NCBI GenBank assembly: GCA_017979445.1
Contig: CM030705.1
Coordinates: 12,252,679 to 12,316,678 of the forward strand
Direction: 5' to 3'
From: Akebia trifoliata
Lineage: Eukaryota > Streptophyta > Magnoliopsida > Ranunculales > Lardizabalaceae
Length of the DNA stretch: 64,000 nt
Each line of letters opens with the position of its first letter. Position 1 is the first letter of the stretch. The notes under the pieces are model-generated. The model was not told where the DNA came from, did not search any database, and saw nothing but the letters and a program-made list of their open reading frames with translations. Positions 10,625 to 21,952 of the stretch are shown here, piece by piece. The position numbers were made by a program, and so were the translations under genes.

Positions 10625-10811
10625 TGTTGAAGTAGCTACGTGAAGCCGTATTCTGATCTGCTAGGAATTTAATTTCTAAGTCTCTACAAATATAGATGAG
10701 ACTATATGATCCAATATATGAAAGGATAGAGTAGTTTCATCTTTGTGGACGTAAGCAACTCAGCTGAACCACGTAAATTGTCTCTCTGTTTTTACCTTTC
10801 CTGTTTTTTCA
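10625..10811 (+). repeat. 3' LTR of the copia remnant (about 187 bp)
   Basis: A polypurine tract, GAGAGGGAG, ends at 10624 and is followed at once by TGTTGAAGTAGC. The sequence GTGGACGTAAGCAACTCAGC and AACCACGTAAAT, typical of plant copia LTRs, lies near 10745-10780. The end is placed at TTTTTTCA (10811). No second LTR was found in the window, so the 3' boundary is approximate. Confidence 0.7.
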
Positions 10812-11038
10812 GTTGACCCCATTGAAGCAAACAAGTTGATGTACTACCAATGGTTTCAATAGGTTTGATGTCTCATCTAGTTCGTGGATGAGACTGAGTT
10901 GTCTCCAAAGAGTCATCTCATTTAAAGATGAGATAAATAATTTAACTTGATTTTCAATATTTATTAATATTATTTATATACAAATAATTATAACTAAAAT
11001 AGATTAGAAGATGCTTAGTCACACAATCATACTTTTCA
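10812..11038. other. No gene seen
   Basis: AT-rich DNA with short ATGAGAY-type words. Part of it (about 10925-11000) weakly resembles 51520-51600, both containing AATAATTTAACT or AATCATTTAACT followed by TTATATAC/G words. This may be an old shared MITE; the support is weak. Confidence 0.3.
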
Positions 11039-11114
11039 CACTACCATAAAAAAAAAAGGGGGTAAATTTGACGGACAACCTTGACGTTGAATTTACCCCA
11101 TTTTTCACCTAGTG
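11039..11114. mobile_element. Very short CACTA-like terminal-repeat element (76 bp)
   Basis: The left end is CACTACCATAAAA with GGGGTAAATTTGACG further in. The right end, read on the other strand, is CACTAGGTGAAAA with GGGGTAAATTCAACG. The ends start with the CACTA pentamer on both strands, and the subterminal parts pair over about 30 bases. The flanking triplets (TCA and TTT) do not match, so a target duplication is lacking or has decayed. It could also be a chance hairpin. Confidence 0.45.
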
Positions 11115-14051
11115 TTTTTCAAATAATAATATATATTTAAGTTATATAAAAAAATTAATTATTTTACTATATATATAAATATCAAATGACTCCACCAAGT
11201 TTAACTGACTTGGCCGAAAATATCGTGGGAAATCAACTAGAAATGTTTCTCCAAGAAAACCCATATCATTCTTGAATGATACCGTAATACTACCATTGAA
11301 CTAAAAACTAAAAATAAAAAATTGGCTCTCTTACATGCGCAGCCTCCACCCGCGCAAGAGAAATTTTGAGGTTATGTCATATGTACATGAGGTAGTAGGT
11401 CCACATGATTTGACAAGAGAAGATTTCAAAATACTGGTGGCCACATTTTGATTTTTGAATGTTCCTTAATGACATGTGCTGGTGATGATTTGCTTGACCT
11501 TATTTTTAACCTTCCAACTGTTCAGACTCCATGCCCAATCCGTTTGATGTTTCTTAAATGTTTGTGGAAGATTTTTCTTCCATAGGCACATGGAAAGGGA
11601 AGAAAAAATAATGAATTTTGGAGAAGATGTCGAGTGTTATTCCATTCCATGTGTGATGTAGGGATTTTATTTAAGATTGTCATATGTCCACAGATCCACA
11701 CCGATTCCATTATGAAAAGAGAACTCTCTGATACAGATTAAATACCTTCACCAAATAAAGAGTCCAAGAAATGTAACTAGGGTTTTACATATATATCACC
11801 TAAAAGTACAGAAATGCCTTAGAAAAATGGGAAAGGGTGTAAAATTGTGGAATGGTTAAGAGTAATTCCTTAATAACAAGTGCCATCAAGCTGCACGTGC
11901 AAAGCATAACAATTGGACTCATATTTCTTGGTAAGTAGTTAATTAATAATCTCGAAAATGCATGTGCCATCTATATGGAAAATTGTTAGGGATTCCCAAA
12001 CAAAATGTATCCCTAGGAAAAAGTGTGCTAAAGATCATAACTGATCTCTAGGAAATCTGCATTGCTCCTCAAATCTTAACAATTATGTCGATTGAGAGCC
12101 TCACTAGTGGAAATAACTTGGTCGGAGGAGGGGACTGCACGTGTCTGGCTACCAAAAAGGCCCGAATACCTTAGTTACCAAAAAAGAAATCCATGTAAAT
12201 AAGGTGGCTAAAATTTTAACACTTCGAGAATAATGTTTTAGAAAGTTTTATTAGGGCTGAAACTTGGGTGGGCCAAACCCGAACCCAATGAGTTCAACCC
12301 GACTTTGGGTTGAACTTGGGCACAGATTGTTAGGGTTCGGGCCTGGGTTTGGGCAAAAAAAAATTTTATGGAGCTAGACCAGGTTGGGTTTGGGCATACA
12401 TCTCGAGTTGCCCAAACCCGAACTTAATATAATTATAATTTTAAAATATTTTTAATATCTATGTTTATTTCTCATTCACCATTCACATTTCAAACTTAGT
12501 TAATCATTATCATATTTTTCTTAACATTTACTTATAATTTTAAGTATGTGAACTTTGAAATATATTTTTAAGAAAAATATTTGTAAATCTTATATTTGTT
12601 CTACATACCACTTATCTTTATATAAATCATTATCATTATTAGATTATATAATATTAATGAGGAATAAGCCAACTTGACCTACTCGAATTGGTAGTGGGAT
12701 CCGAGTTGGATCAAGAAAGACTTTTGGACCTTTGAGGTGGGCTTCCTTTGCAATTTGTCTCACTTGAAAATCTCAAAAGACTTTTGGGCCAAGCCTAGTC
12801 TACTAAATTTTAGGAGCTCTCGGGCTCAGTCAAGATAAATTAGAGTGTCTACAGTATCTATACACCTAAGGTGGGATTAAGCTTTCAATTATGTCTCTAC
12901 CTTGATGTACTTTTTCTATTAATTGGTTTATATGTCAAATTGAACATGTTTCAAATTTTGCGAATTCTAAATAAGTTTGGTGGATCCCTCCAATATCATT
13001 GTAAGTCCATTCCTAACCGATGGGTATTATTTAGATGTGTGGGTTGACTCATCCAAGTCAATTGGATTTGAATGGCTTGCTAGTGCTCAACGCATAGGAC
13101 ACTGTGTTGGTGGAGGTGCACACAAAACCATAGATTTTTTTCACTCACAGTTGAGGAAAAGCATTGATGGTTCTGTGCACACCTCCACGTCAGCACGGTG
13201 TATAACATAGTATACTGCACAGTCATTTCAGCATTTCCACATCTAAATTACTATCATTAGAGGTTAAACATAATGCATATAAAGATAAATTTATTTAAAT
13301 GCATGGGCTCGATTTTTTAAAGAACATATAAAGTTCATTTTTATAAAGTTCATATATCCATTTCGTAAAATACTCATTTGTATAATAAAACATAATGGTT
13401 GTCTTCCCCAATGTTTATCCCCATAAAGAGTGGTTCAAATTCAATCTCGTATGTATTTCGAAAAATAATTTCAACTTTATTCTCTATTCTCTCATTTTTT
13501 TTTCTAAGAATTTCCCTTCAACATCATGATTTCCTTTTTCTCTCTTTTTTTGGCTAATGCCCCTCTAAATTTATTATATTTAACTTTTTTTTTTTAATAA
13601 TATTTTTTTAATTTTATTATTTTTTATCTTTTACCCCCTACCATTAAGACGTGGTAAAAATCTAATTAATTTATATGGAACATCAATTCCGTTAGCGGGT
13701 GAGCAATAGATAGAAGTCAAAAATAAAAGATATCAATAACTTAGGATGATGTTTGATTGATCAGACTTTCTTTGAACAGTCAAAAAGTATCCCTAAATTA
13801 AAGGTCAAATATCCCATTCTGACACATTAGATTGTGGGTTTCAATCCCTATCCCTTTAAGTGCGCGGTGTGCCACCCTTTACAAACCCCCTACGCCATGA
13901 ATGTTTGGTCCACCTTTGACCAATTTGTAAGTCAAAATCATCTTCATGAGTATTTCACACAATTGGATTTGACAATTTGTTAATATGAGCTTCATATCCA
14001 GGATGGACACGAGTGTAATACCAATATTTTATATGATTAGAATTCATCAAA
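11115..14051. other. Gene-free stretch; one foldback at 13100-13200
   Basis: No protein similarity was recognised. 12250-12420 is rich in GGGTT(C/T)GGG and CCCGAACCC words. A small foldback pairs 13100-13123 (CACTGTGTTGGTGGAGGTGC) with 13175-13200 (ending CAGCACGGTG) around a roughly 50-base loop, a possible MITE of about 100 bp. T-rich runs occupy 13490-13640. Confidence 0.5.
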
Positions 14052-14356
14052 GTTGTGTTTGGATTATGAGAAGTGGAGAGTAGAGAAACTCATAAAAAGA
14101 AGAGAAAAAAAGAGATTCAAGTTCTCTCTATCATATTTGGGTTGACAGGAGAGAATTGGGGACAACTTTAAAATTTTAAAATGTCTTAAAAGAGTTTTAA
14201 AGGTAGAGTTGGTATTATAAAATATTTTAAAAAGGTTTCTCTTCATTTCTCTCCTCTTCTGTACATTTTGGAAGAGAAAAAAGATTACTATTTCTTTTTT
14301 TCTCTTATACTCTCTAATTATTTTCTCTTCTCTCCCCACTTCACAATCCAAACAAC
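14052..14356. mobile_element. MITE with inverted ends (about 305 bp)
   Basis: The left end reads TGTTTGGATTATGAGAAGTGG, and the right end on the opposite strand reads TGTTTGGATTGTGAAGTGGG. Purine/pyrimidine-rich GAGAAGAG and CTCTTCTC tracts continue the pairing for more than 40 bases on each side. The interior is AT-rich and non-coding. No convincing target duplication was found, so the superfamily (hAT or PIF type) is open. Confidence 0.7.
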
Positions 14357-16288
14357 AAAAATGAAGAGAAACTCATTTATTTTCTTTTCTCTTCTTTCTA
14401 TTTTTCTCAATTCAAATACAATTTCTCTTTGTGCCTACCACTTGTGCTCAATGCACCCACTTAAAACATATTCTAGAGTGGGATGTATAAAAGATAGTAG
14501 ATGCATTGAACATAAAGGTGGGTGCAAATAGAACAGTCTAGTTGGTGTTGAGATGGATTTTTAGAACTAAAATATGTTGATGAGTAGGCCAAACATTCAT
14601 GGATCAATCAATCCGAAAGAATATACCACGTAGAGTTGTGAAGCAATCCGAATCCGACAGATACTATACAAACATTAAAGAGTATTTATGTTCAAGACAA
14701 AGGAAAAGTTATCAATCTCTAAAATACAAACATTAAAGAGCATTTATGTTCAAGAAAAAGGAAAAGTTATCAATCTCCACCATTTAGTTTCAAAACTATG
14801 GCCATCAATTGGATAAGAGTCGTGATAATTTGCCATCACAGAAATATAGATCCTTTGCTTCAGGATACATAAGAAAAAGATTTATAGTTCTGTAATTGCC
14901 AATACAGGGAGTGTTTGAAAAAAGAGCATCAGATTATCATTGGTCAGTAAATAATGCCTAAGAAAAGATGAAACAACAAAATATGAATGATAAATTTTAA
15001 AATATTAAAATTAAAATTAAAAAAGAACTAATTTTGTCCCGAAAAAAAAATTCGATTACCTTCAATTGAGTGTTTTCGTGTTTTTAAAACTTTTTAGTTG
15101 TTTCTTATTTCAAATCCTCACCTCAATATTTTAGGAAAAAATTTCTAATAGTATTATTAGAGAACTCTCGTCAAATTTTTTACAATGATATTTGTTATTG
15201 GGGCCAACTAGTTGTAGATCAACTTATACAGATTGTACTCCAACAAAAAAAATTGCGCCTTTTTTTTAAGCATTTTTAATCTCCATTCCATCCTTACTTG
15301 TTGCCTCGCACCCCATCAAAGAATTTTACACCAATAATAGATAACCCATCATTAGCTAGAGCTCTTCCATATTTTTATCCTATTTGTAGATCATTAAGCT
15401 TTGAAAATTGAATCCAAAGTTTATGAAATTTTAGTGTCATGATGCGTCTTTGATTTTCAATAAGAAGGAAGAGAAGTGCAACTTTTTATTTTTTGAGTGT
15501 AATCATTATAGTGTAGTGCAAGTGGTTTTTATTCAATGATAGAGTGCAATTGGTGCTGAGTGATGTACAACTAGTCAATCAACAAGACATAAGAGACATG
15601 AAATAAGTCATACCAGATGTATCCTTTCTACATATTTTTTTGTACCTAAAAAATCTATGTCGATAGGACACGAACGACATGGCTTATTCTATGTCAACAT
15701 GACTCGAGCGACATGGCCTAAGCCATTTCAAACGAGTCCCATTAACACAGAGTTTTTCTATAAAACATAAAACACGAAAACAAAAATCGATATGCATGGA
15801 AACATACAAGTTTTATCTACAATTTTTAAACTATCATATTCATTGTAATTATAGTCATTTGATTGAGTTATTTCCTTCTTAGATTGAGTTCTTGGAAATC
15901 ATTCATTTCAATTCAAACAATTGAAACAAATAATTGAGCAAACCTAAAAATAGAATGAGATTTCAATAGTAATCATTTTTCATTATCGTAATCCATCGAA
16001 ATAATGATTTTTAGAACCTTTTGAACCCTGGAATCAATAGAAAATGGAAGAACTGAAAGGAGTTATTTTCATCTTCCCCAATGGCATGAGCAGAAATTGA
16101 AGGCTTTAGATTTCAAATATTTAGTTATTATGGTGGGTCCAAGTATCACGACTCTATGAGATATCCCTTGTTATCCAAATCGTGACATGCCCAGTTAACT
16201 GTCTTGCCCCCTCTCAATTTGGGACACCCTTATACATTTTTCATAATATCTAAGATAATCCCTTCTTTTTTCAAACATAACATGTTCC
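14357..16288. other. No gene seen
   Basis: AT-rich sequence with no recognisable protein on either strand. A short direct repeat containing ACAAACATTAAAGAG lies at 14667 and 14726. I see no RNA gene or transposon end. Confidence 0.5.
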
Positions 16289-17250
16289 TTATAGGCACCC
16301 CAATTTGCACGAACCCATTAGGGATTTTCAAAAATCTCAAGTTGATTTTGATCAAAGGCCTAAAGTCCTTCAACGGGCCTACATTGCATAATAATTGGCA
16401 CTTGGCACTTCTCTTCATGCATACATGCACACATGCATCATTTCATATTGTTTTGCATGCCCAAACCTTGTCCTTAGTCCATATATATAACCCATCAAAT
16501 TTCATGCCGCATCCTTAACCCACTCCTCCAAACCTATAAACCTACCCAATTTCATACCCACTTCTCAATTTCATATCAACTCTCTATTAATCAATTCATA
16601 ATCCATACCCTAACCCAATACTAAGCTCATTTTCAAATCTAGCCCAAATATCCAAATCCTAACCACCATGAACCCATAACCCAAGTCCAAAATCAAAATC
16701 CAATGCTAAGCCCATTTTCTTATACCTTCCCCTAAAATATGACGTAGGGTGGTCTCTTATAAGTCACAATGCCCAATATTTCAATCTAATTGGAAAGTCA
16801 ACTCTCTTTAAAAAATTCAAGAATGCCCTCCTAAAAAAATGAGGTCAAATCAAAAATGTATTTTGGTATTTGGTAAAAAAAATTTTAAATTAGAAGAACT
16901 TCCAATCCTATCATCAAAAGGTAGGAATCTTCAGTACATACATGGAACTCTCCCATTAGTTTATTTCAAAAATATATATTTACCCCAATTTTTCTGGATA
17001 TTTACAAGAAAATTTAAGTCTACTTGTTACCTATCACTGCACCTTTACACATGTTACTCCCCTACTCACCCTCTTAAAAATATTTTTGTTCTCTCACCTC
17101 TATTTACAAAAAAATCAAATACCAAAAATATTTTTAAGGTTTCTTGTCACAAATTCTACCTTTACCCTCATAAAAATAAAAAATCCAAAAATAAATAACC
17201 TAAACCTCATGTTATTTCTCTTTGTTTCAATGGTGACATTGAACTCCTTA
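16289..17250 (+). repeat. Diverged copy of the U3-like part of the 57333-60219 LTR family
   Basis: It begins TATAGGCACCCCAATTTGC, matching TGTAGACACCCCAATTTAC at 57333. The family order is then followed: CATGCA words, CCCTAACCCA-rich middle, ACCTTTACACATG, CTCTCACCTCTATTTACAAA and CATAAAAATAAAAAATC, ending near TTTCTCTTTG. Numerous substitutions and indels show it is much older than the two copies in the FabZ intron. TG/CA ends are not preserved. Confidence 0.65.
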
Positions 17251-17697
17251 TATAGTGATAAGAAAGAGGTTTTTCATGAGTCAATTTTCCTGACATCCTT
17301 GTTACGAGTTGACGCCATCAAGTACAAGGAGTGACCCCTCTTGGTGTGATGGTAGTGACATGTCTTTGTCGAGTCTGAAGAGGGGCAACATTCTTGACCT
17401 TGTTGATCGTCTATCCATGTCAATCTTGTTGGGCTTTGTGGCCTCCTTAGCCACTCATAAGCCCTCAGTAAGTAGTGGTGCTTGCCCCATATATGCTGCT
17501 TTGCGCAAGGCGCCTCATTCGAGATGTCAGGGTGCTAATTTCCATATGCTGACAAAGTCAAATATGTCGGTAGGTGCAACGTGACGATTTTGGTGTTATC
17601 ACATGATGAACCTGACAATGCCATATGGCGTATTAGGGCGTTGGCACATGGAGAATATAAGACCCCTATCTACAACCGTTTTCAAAAATATTTATTT
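17251..17697. other. Unrecognised stretch with two modest open frames
   Basis: Open frames at 17309-17584 and 17581-17805 have no similarity I recognise and no splice-site or promoter support. The region is less AT-rich than its surroundings. It may be the interior of an old element. Confidence 0.4.
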
Positions 17698-17834
17698 TAC
17701 CAAAATGGTAAAAATAATAATTTTCATATTTTTGCTTCTAAAAATATCATTTTTGTCAAAAGGATCATTCTCATAAAAAGAGTATTTTCATTAGCAAAAA
17801 TATGAAAATTATTACTATTTTTACCATTTTGGTA
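17698..17834. repeat. Long hairpin, arms about 38-41 bp
   Basis: The left arm, TACCAAAATGGTAAAAATAA and on to TTTTTGC at 17735, pairs with the right arm from 17794 (GCAAAAATATGAAAATTATT) to GGTA at 17834, with one 3-base gap. The loop is about 58 bases. Each arm also contains the palindrome TTACCAAAATGGTAA or a close form. It is a foldback MITE or hairpin; no coding content. Confidence 0.8.
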
Positions 17835-18388
17835 AATTATTCTATAAATATATAGATAAAAGAGATCACAGCTACCCCTCATTCTTCAAAAATCAGAAAG
17901 ATCTTTATCGATTTTTAATTTTTTTATTTGGAATTTGGCTTCTTTTCTTTAACTTAATTTCATATTTAGATTTCTCAACAACATTCCTTATCACATATGT
18001 CTATTAAAAATACAAATTCATGAATCATCTAAATTGGCTAGTAGTAAATAGCCCCAATGAAATAAAGGATTATCCCGGATGTACACTGAGATATTGACAA
18101 TGCACAAAGAAAATATTTTGTTGCGAATGAATAAGATATTGAATAATTGTCTATGAGGAAGATCATAATTATTTATACAACCCTTTTTCACATAAAAAAG
18201 ATAATATTTTCTTATAATAAAACTAGAAGGGAATTTTAGTCACTGAATACAAAATTTGGGGCAAATCTGAACCATTAACTACAGGTTGTGAATTCATGAA
18301 CAATTATTGCATCTCAAATTGCATTCAAGAACAATCTTGAAACAATCCTCAAAACCATGTGGATAATCAGTTCTAATTGATTTCCTCC
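17835..18388. other. No gene seen
   Basis: AT-rich non-coding DNA that runs into the target duplication CCTCC (18384-18388) of the solo LTR. Confidence 0.5.
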
Positions 18389-19995
18389 TAAAAGCGCCAT
18401 CGATCCGTGGGGTGTGCGGATCCGCTTTTGATTTTTGAGGTTTGAGAGTTGCCACCTATTTATTACGGTCTAGGAACCGAGCATTGACTCTAAATAGATA
18501 AAAGCAACTAAACTACGAATAAAAAGAAACTATGGTCTGAGGATCACGTTACGGGGTTGGAAGGTGTTAGGCACCAACCCCGCCCGACAAACGCTGGTTT
18601 CTACTATTTTTCAAAAAAATGATTACATTGCTAAAAGACCTAAAATAAATAATAAATAAATAAAAAAGTAATAAAATATACCTAGATGATCGCAACGATT
18701 TGTTCCCTCAGTACTAGCGGAGAGCGTCCTTGTACGAGTTTCCTTGCTTTTACTATGTCACTAGATCTGCTTCAGATCTCCAAGTTGAGGTATCTTCTTC
18801 TTAGATCTGAGTATTTTTTAAAGGATTTTTTGGTGTTTTTGAAGGACTTCTAGGTGTTTTTTGAGTAAAAACTGGGGTTTGGATGATAGGTAAGGAGTTA
18901 GGGTTTCAAAATTAGAGTTTGGAGAAGACTATGGAGACTTTTTGACCTACTTTTTCTAGGATTTATTTTGACCTGCAAGATTAGGTTGTGGAGACTCTAT
19001 ATTTATAGAGTTTTTTTTTTAAGAATTAGGAGTTGACTAGGTCTTCTTTTAGGGTTTTAACTTAAATCTTGTTTGATTGACTAAGTTTCTTTATATTAGG
19101 GTTTAATTAGGATTTTGACTTAAGTCTTATGAGATTGACTTGGTCTTTTAAATTAGATTTTTTAATCTTGCGTATAATGGAAGAATATACTTTTAAGTTT
19201 TGTAAAGAATCCACTAATTATATCTTTAATTATTTGGACCCCCAGATGAAAGGGTCTTTTCATAAATATCGAGGGGTTCCACTTAAATAAATTGGCAACC
19301 ATTAACAATTTTGCCTGAAGACTTGATTGATTAAATTTCTTGGTTCAGATTTTTAAATTAATTTTATTAAGGTTTCACTTTATGTTAATTAATATTTTAT
19401 TTATTAATTTCGAAATTTTAAATTGTTAAAATTGAAAATTTATTATTTTACCTCCGAAGAGAATTTTTGCGTTTCAAGTCGTTTTTCGATATTCCGGGAC
19501 ATTTTGGAATCGGTTTTTCGTAAAGAATTCAATAAGATTATGGGTTTGTGTCATTTACGTACTTTTTGCATGAAACGATTGTGAACCCCATAAAGGGCAT
19601 TTTTGTAATTTTGATAAATTTGGTGAAAATTGACGAAATGATTTATTTGGTTTCAATTTGTTGTTTTATGTGTTCGAAAGCGTTTTCCTAAACGTAATGT
19701 GGGCTCTAAGGATGTTTTGATGTTAGGGGCATTTTGATAATTTGATTATTTGTTAATGATTTTTATCGTAAAACTTTTTTTGTCTGAAAAAAGATGATTT
19801 CTATGTTTTTAGGGTTATATTTTCCTAGCGTAGCGTGATTTCTACAATTTTGTTAGTTTGAGATACCTCATCCAAATTTCTGAAATATATCTAGTAACAA
19901 ATAAAAACATTGAAATATTCATCCATCATTGGAAACTGTCGCAATCGAGTTGACGAGTTGATTAATTAGGCAAGTGCAAAAATGGGGTATCTACA
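18389..19995 (-). mobile_element. Solo LTR (about 1.6 kb) with 5-bp target duplication
   Basis: On the minus strand it starts TGTAGATACCCC (19995 downward) and is related along its length to the LTR at 3059-4630. It ends GCGCTTTTA at 18389, where the usual CA has mutated. The flanks are identical: CCTCC at 18384-18388 and again at 19996-20000. No internal domain and no second LTR adjoin it. This is the signature of integration followed by LTR-LTR recombination. Confidence 0.88.
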
Positions 19996-20000
19996 CCTCC

Positions 20001-20595
20001 ACAAGCCTATTAAGGAGTTTTAGCCTGACTAACAATCAGGTTAATTCTACTCTATCTATATAATATAGCAAAATCATGGGTAGATCAAAATTACCCATTA
20101 AAAATAGGATTGCCAATGGGTTAGATAATATCAGCCTACCTGATTCATTCGACCATAATTATTCAGGTATGTGTATAATTTTTGCTCTAATTAAGAATTC
20201 GGGTAAAATTAGTCATAATTATTACATCCAATTTTTTTTAGGGTTGGATATGAATAAGTGTCATATCCGATTCGAATATTTGTTTATCCGAGTTTAATAC
20301 GATAAATTTACAATAAGATATATACGTCCCCCAAAATTAAGTTTCTTCCATCATCTTTACGATGAGATATATACATCTGAATCATATATCCACTCTAAAT
20401 TTGTGTTCAAGTCAAATATGAATAGTCTATAATAAATAGTTAGATATGTAAATCATTGGCATAAGTTAGTAAAAATTCGCATATGAATATTTGGATATAG
20501 AGCTAGACAAGGATATAGATATATACTTCATCCGATCCACACCAGATCCATTGCCAGTCTTAATTAAAAGTAAATAAATATATAAATAAAGAGAG
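20001..20595. other. No gene seen
   Basis: AT-rich DNA containing repeated words such as GATATGAATA and ATATCCGA, also seen at 20800-21200. No coding similarity was recognised. Confidence 0.45.
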
Positions 20596-21472
20596 TTGCT
20601 ATTGGCACCTAAATTTTTACTTATTACACCCCAAATTTTTTACTTCTCTATAAGATTGGGGCTATGCGCCTAGGTAATGAAGGAAATAATCACGGCCTTT
20701 TATTTAAGGCTTAAAATGTACTGATTTTATCTGAAATCCAAGTGCACCAAATTCAAATTTAGCGGGTTTAGTCCCATCTCATATACCCGAATTAAAATAT
20801 GGTTTGGATATAAGTTGATACCCCTTGATCCAAGTCAGATACGAATTCATTCCTATATCCGCTAAGATCCAAATGATAAATTACTTTGCAAGTTGTATTT
20901 TTATATTTTTTAAGTTATTTTTCATTAACCAACAATATTTGGGTGTAGTGGTCAAAACTTCTCCTTAAAATGGAGCAGTTTTGAGTTCATTTTTCTATTT
21001 AACCATATTTTAGCAATTTTATTTAAAATAACCTTATATGATTTAACATTATCCGAAGATCGATCCGAATCAATTAATTTGATCAGATTTGAATATAGAT
21101 TTGATAAAAGTAAAATGATTCGAATATGATTTTAGCTATTAGGATCCGAGTCAAATCTGGATATGAATTCGGATAAAGATATGAATAGTCTCATATCCGA
21201 ACTGAATCCGACCCGTTTTAAGCCCTACTTTTATTTAGAGAGCAACTATTGGTCGTCTAACTTTTACTTACAACACACTAATTAAAAATAGAGAAAAGAG
21301 ATATTTACAAAAATATGCACAATTTTTAATCAAATTACGATTTTGATATACTATTTATTTTATTTACGAAAACATGCACATAATACACTGTTCACTTTTA
21401 CGCATTTAAAAGTGATAAATAATTTAAGAAATTATGATGTAATAAGTAAAAAAATTGGGGTGCCAATAGCAA
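20596..21472. mobile_element. Inverted-repeat element (about 877 bp)
   Basis: The left end, TTGCTATTGGCACC, is followed by TTTTTACTTATTACACC. The right end on the other strand reads TTGCTATTGGCACCCC and then TTTTTTTACTTATTACATC. A third, diverged arm (CAACTATTGGTCGTC and on to CTTTTACTTACAACAC) lies near 21243, suggesting nesting or a truncated second copy. The interior is AT-rich and non-coding. No target duplication was resolved. It ends about 480 bp upstream of the glucanase start codon. Confidence 0.7.
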
Positions 21473-21774
21473 TAAGTATTTCCGTAGTTAGGTGCATAAC
21501 CCCTATCTTCTAGAAAGCCACCGAATTCGGCTTCCACATTCGGCGCCGCTAATCGTTTATTGTGCATTTGTGCTGGCGCGCCGCTGTCTATATAATCCAA
21601 GAAAATAAACCAAAAACTCGAAATCAAAATTTCTATCGACAACAAGAGGTCAAGAAACGGCCAAATCTCCATTGTTAGCTCCAACGTAACAACTAATAAA
21701 CGTCTAAAAACTTCTTGTCTATCTGTGCGACTGTGTCAACGCACCACTCAATTGTCCCACATTTATTTAATATT

Positions 21775-21952
21775 TGTCAACTCTTAATTGGTCAGCTCTG
21801 AAAAGTTGGATTAAAACAATTGGTCAACCTTTCTAGTGCGTTGACCATTCATTCATGCTCCATCTTAATTACTTAAAAGGCTATAAAGTTAAAGCTCTCT
21901 GTACTTCATTCTAAAGCCTTCAAAGAGAAACAAAACAAAAGAAAACTAAAAA
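21775..21952 (+). promoter_or_regulatory. Promoter of the GH5 glucanase gene: W-box-like motifs and TATA
   Basis: GGTCAA (21822-21827, the complement of TTGACC) and TTGACC (about 21841-21846) form a pair of W-box cores about 15 bp apart. More GTCAAC words lie near 21736 and 21776. A TATA-like CTATAAAG at about 21881 sits some 70 bp before the ATG. W-boxes bind WRKY factors in stress-induced plant genes. The motifs are seen; any regulation by WRKY is inference. Confidence 0.5.

Noticed and set aside
16204..16518. 104-codon open frame
   Set aside because: It overlaps a diverged LTR-family copy and shows no known domain.
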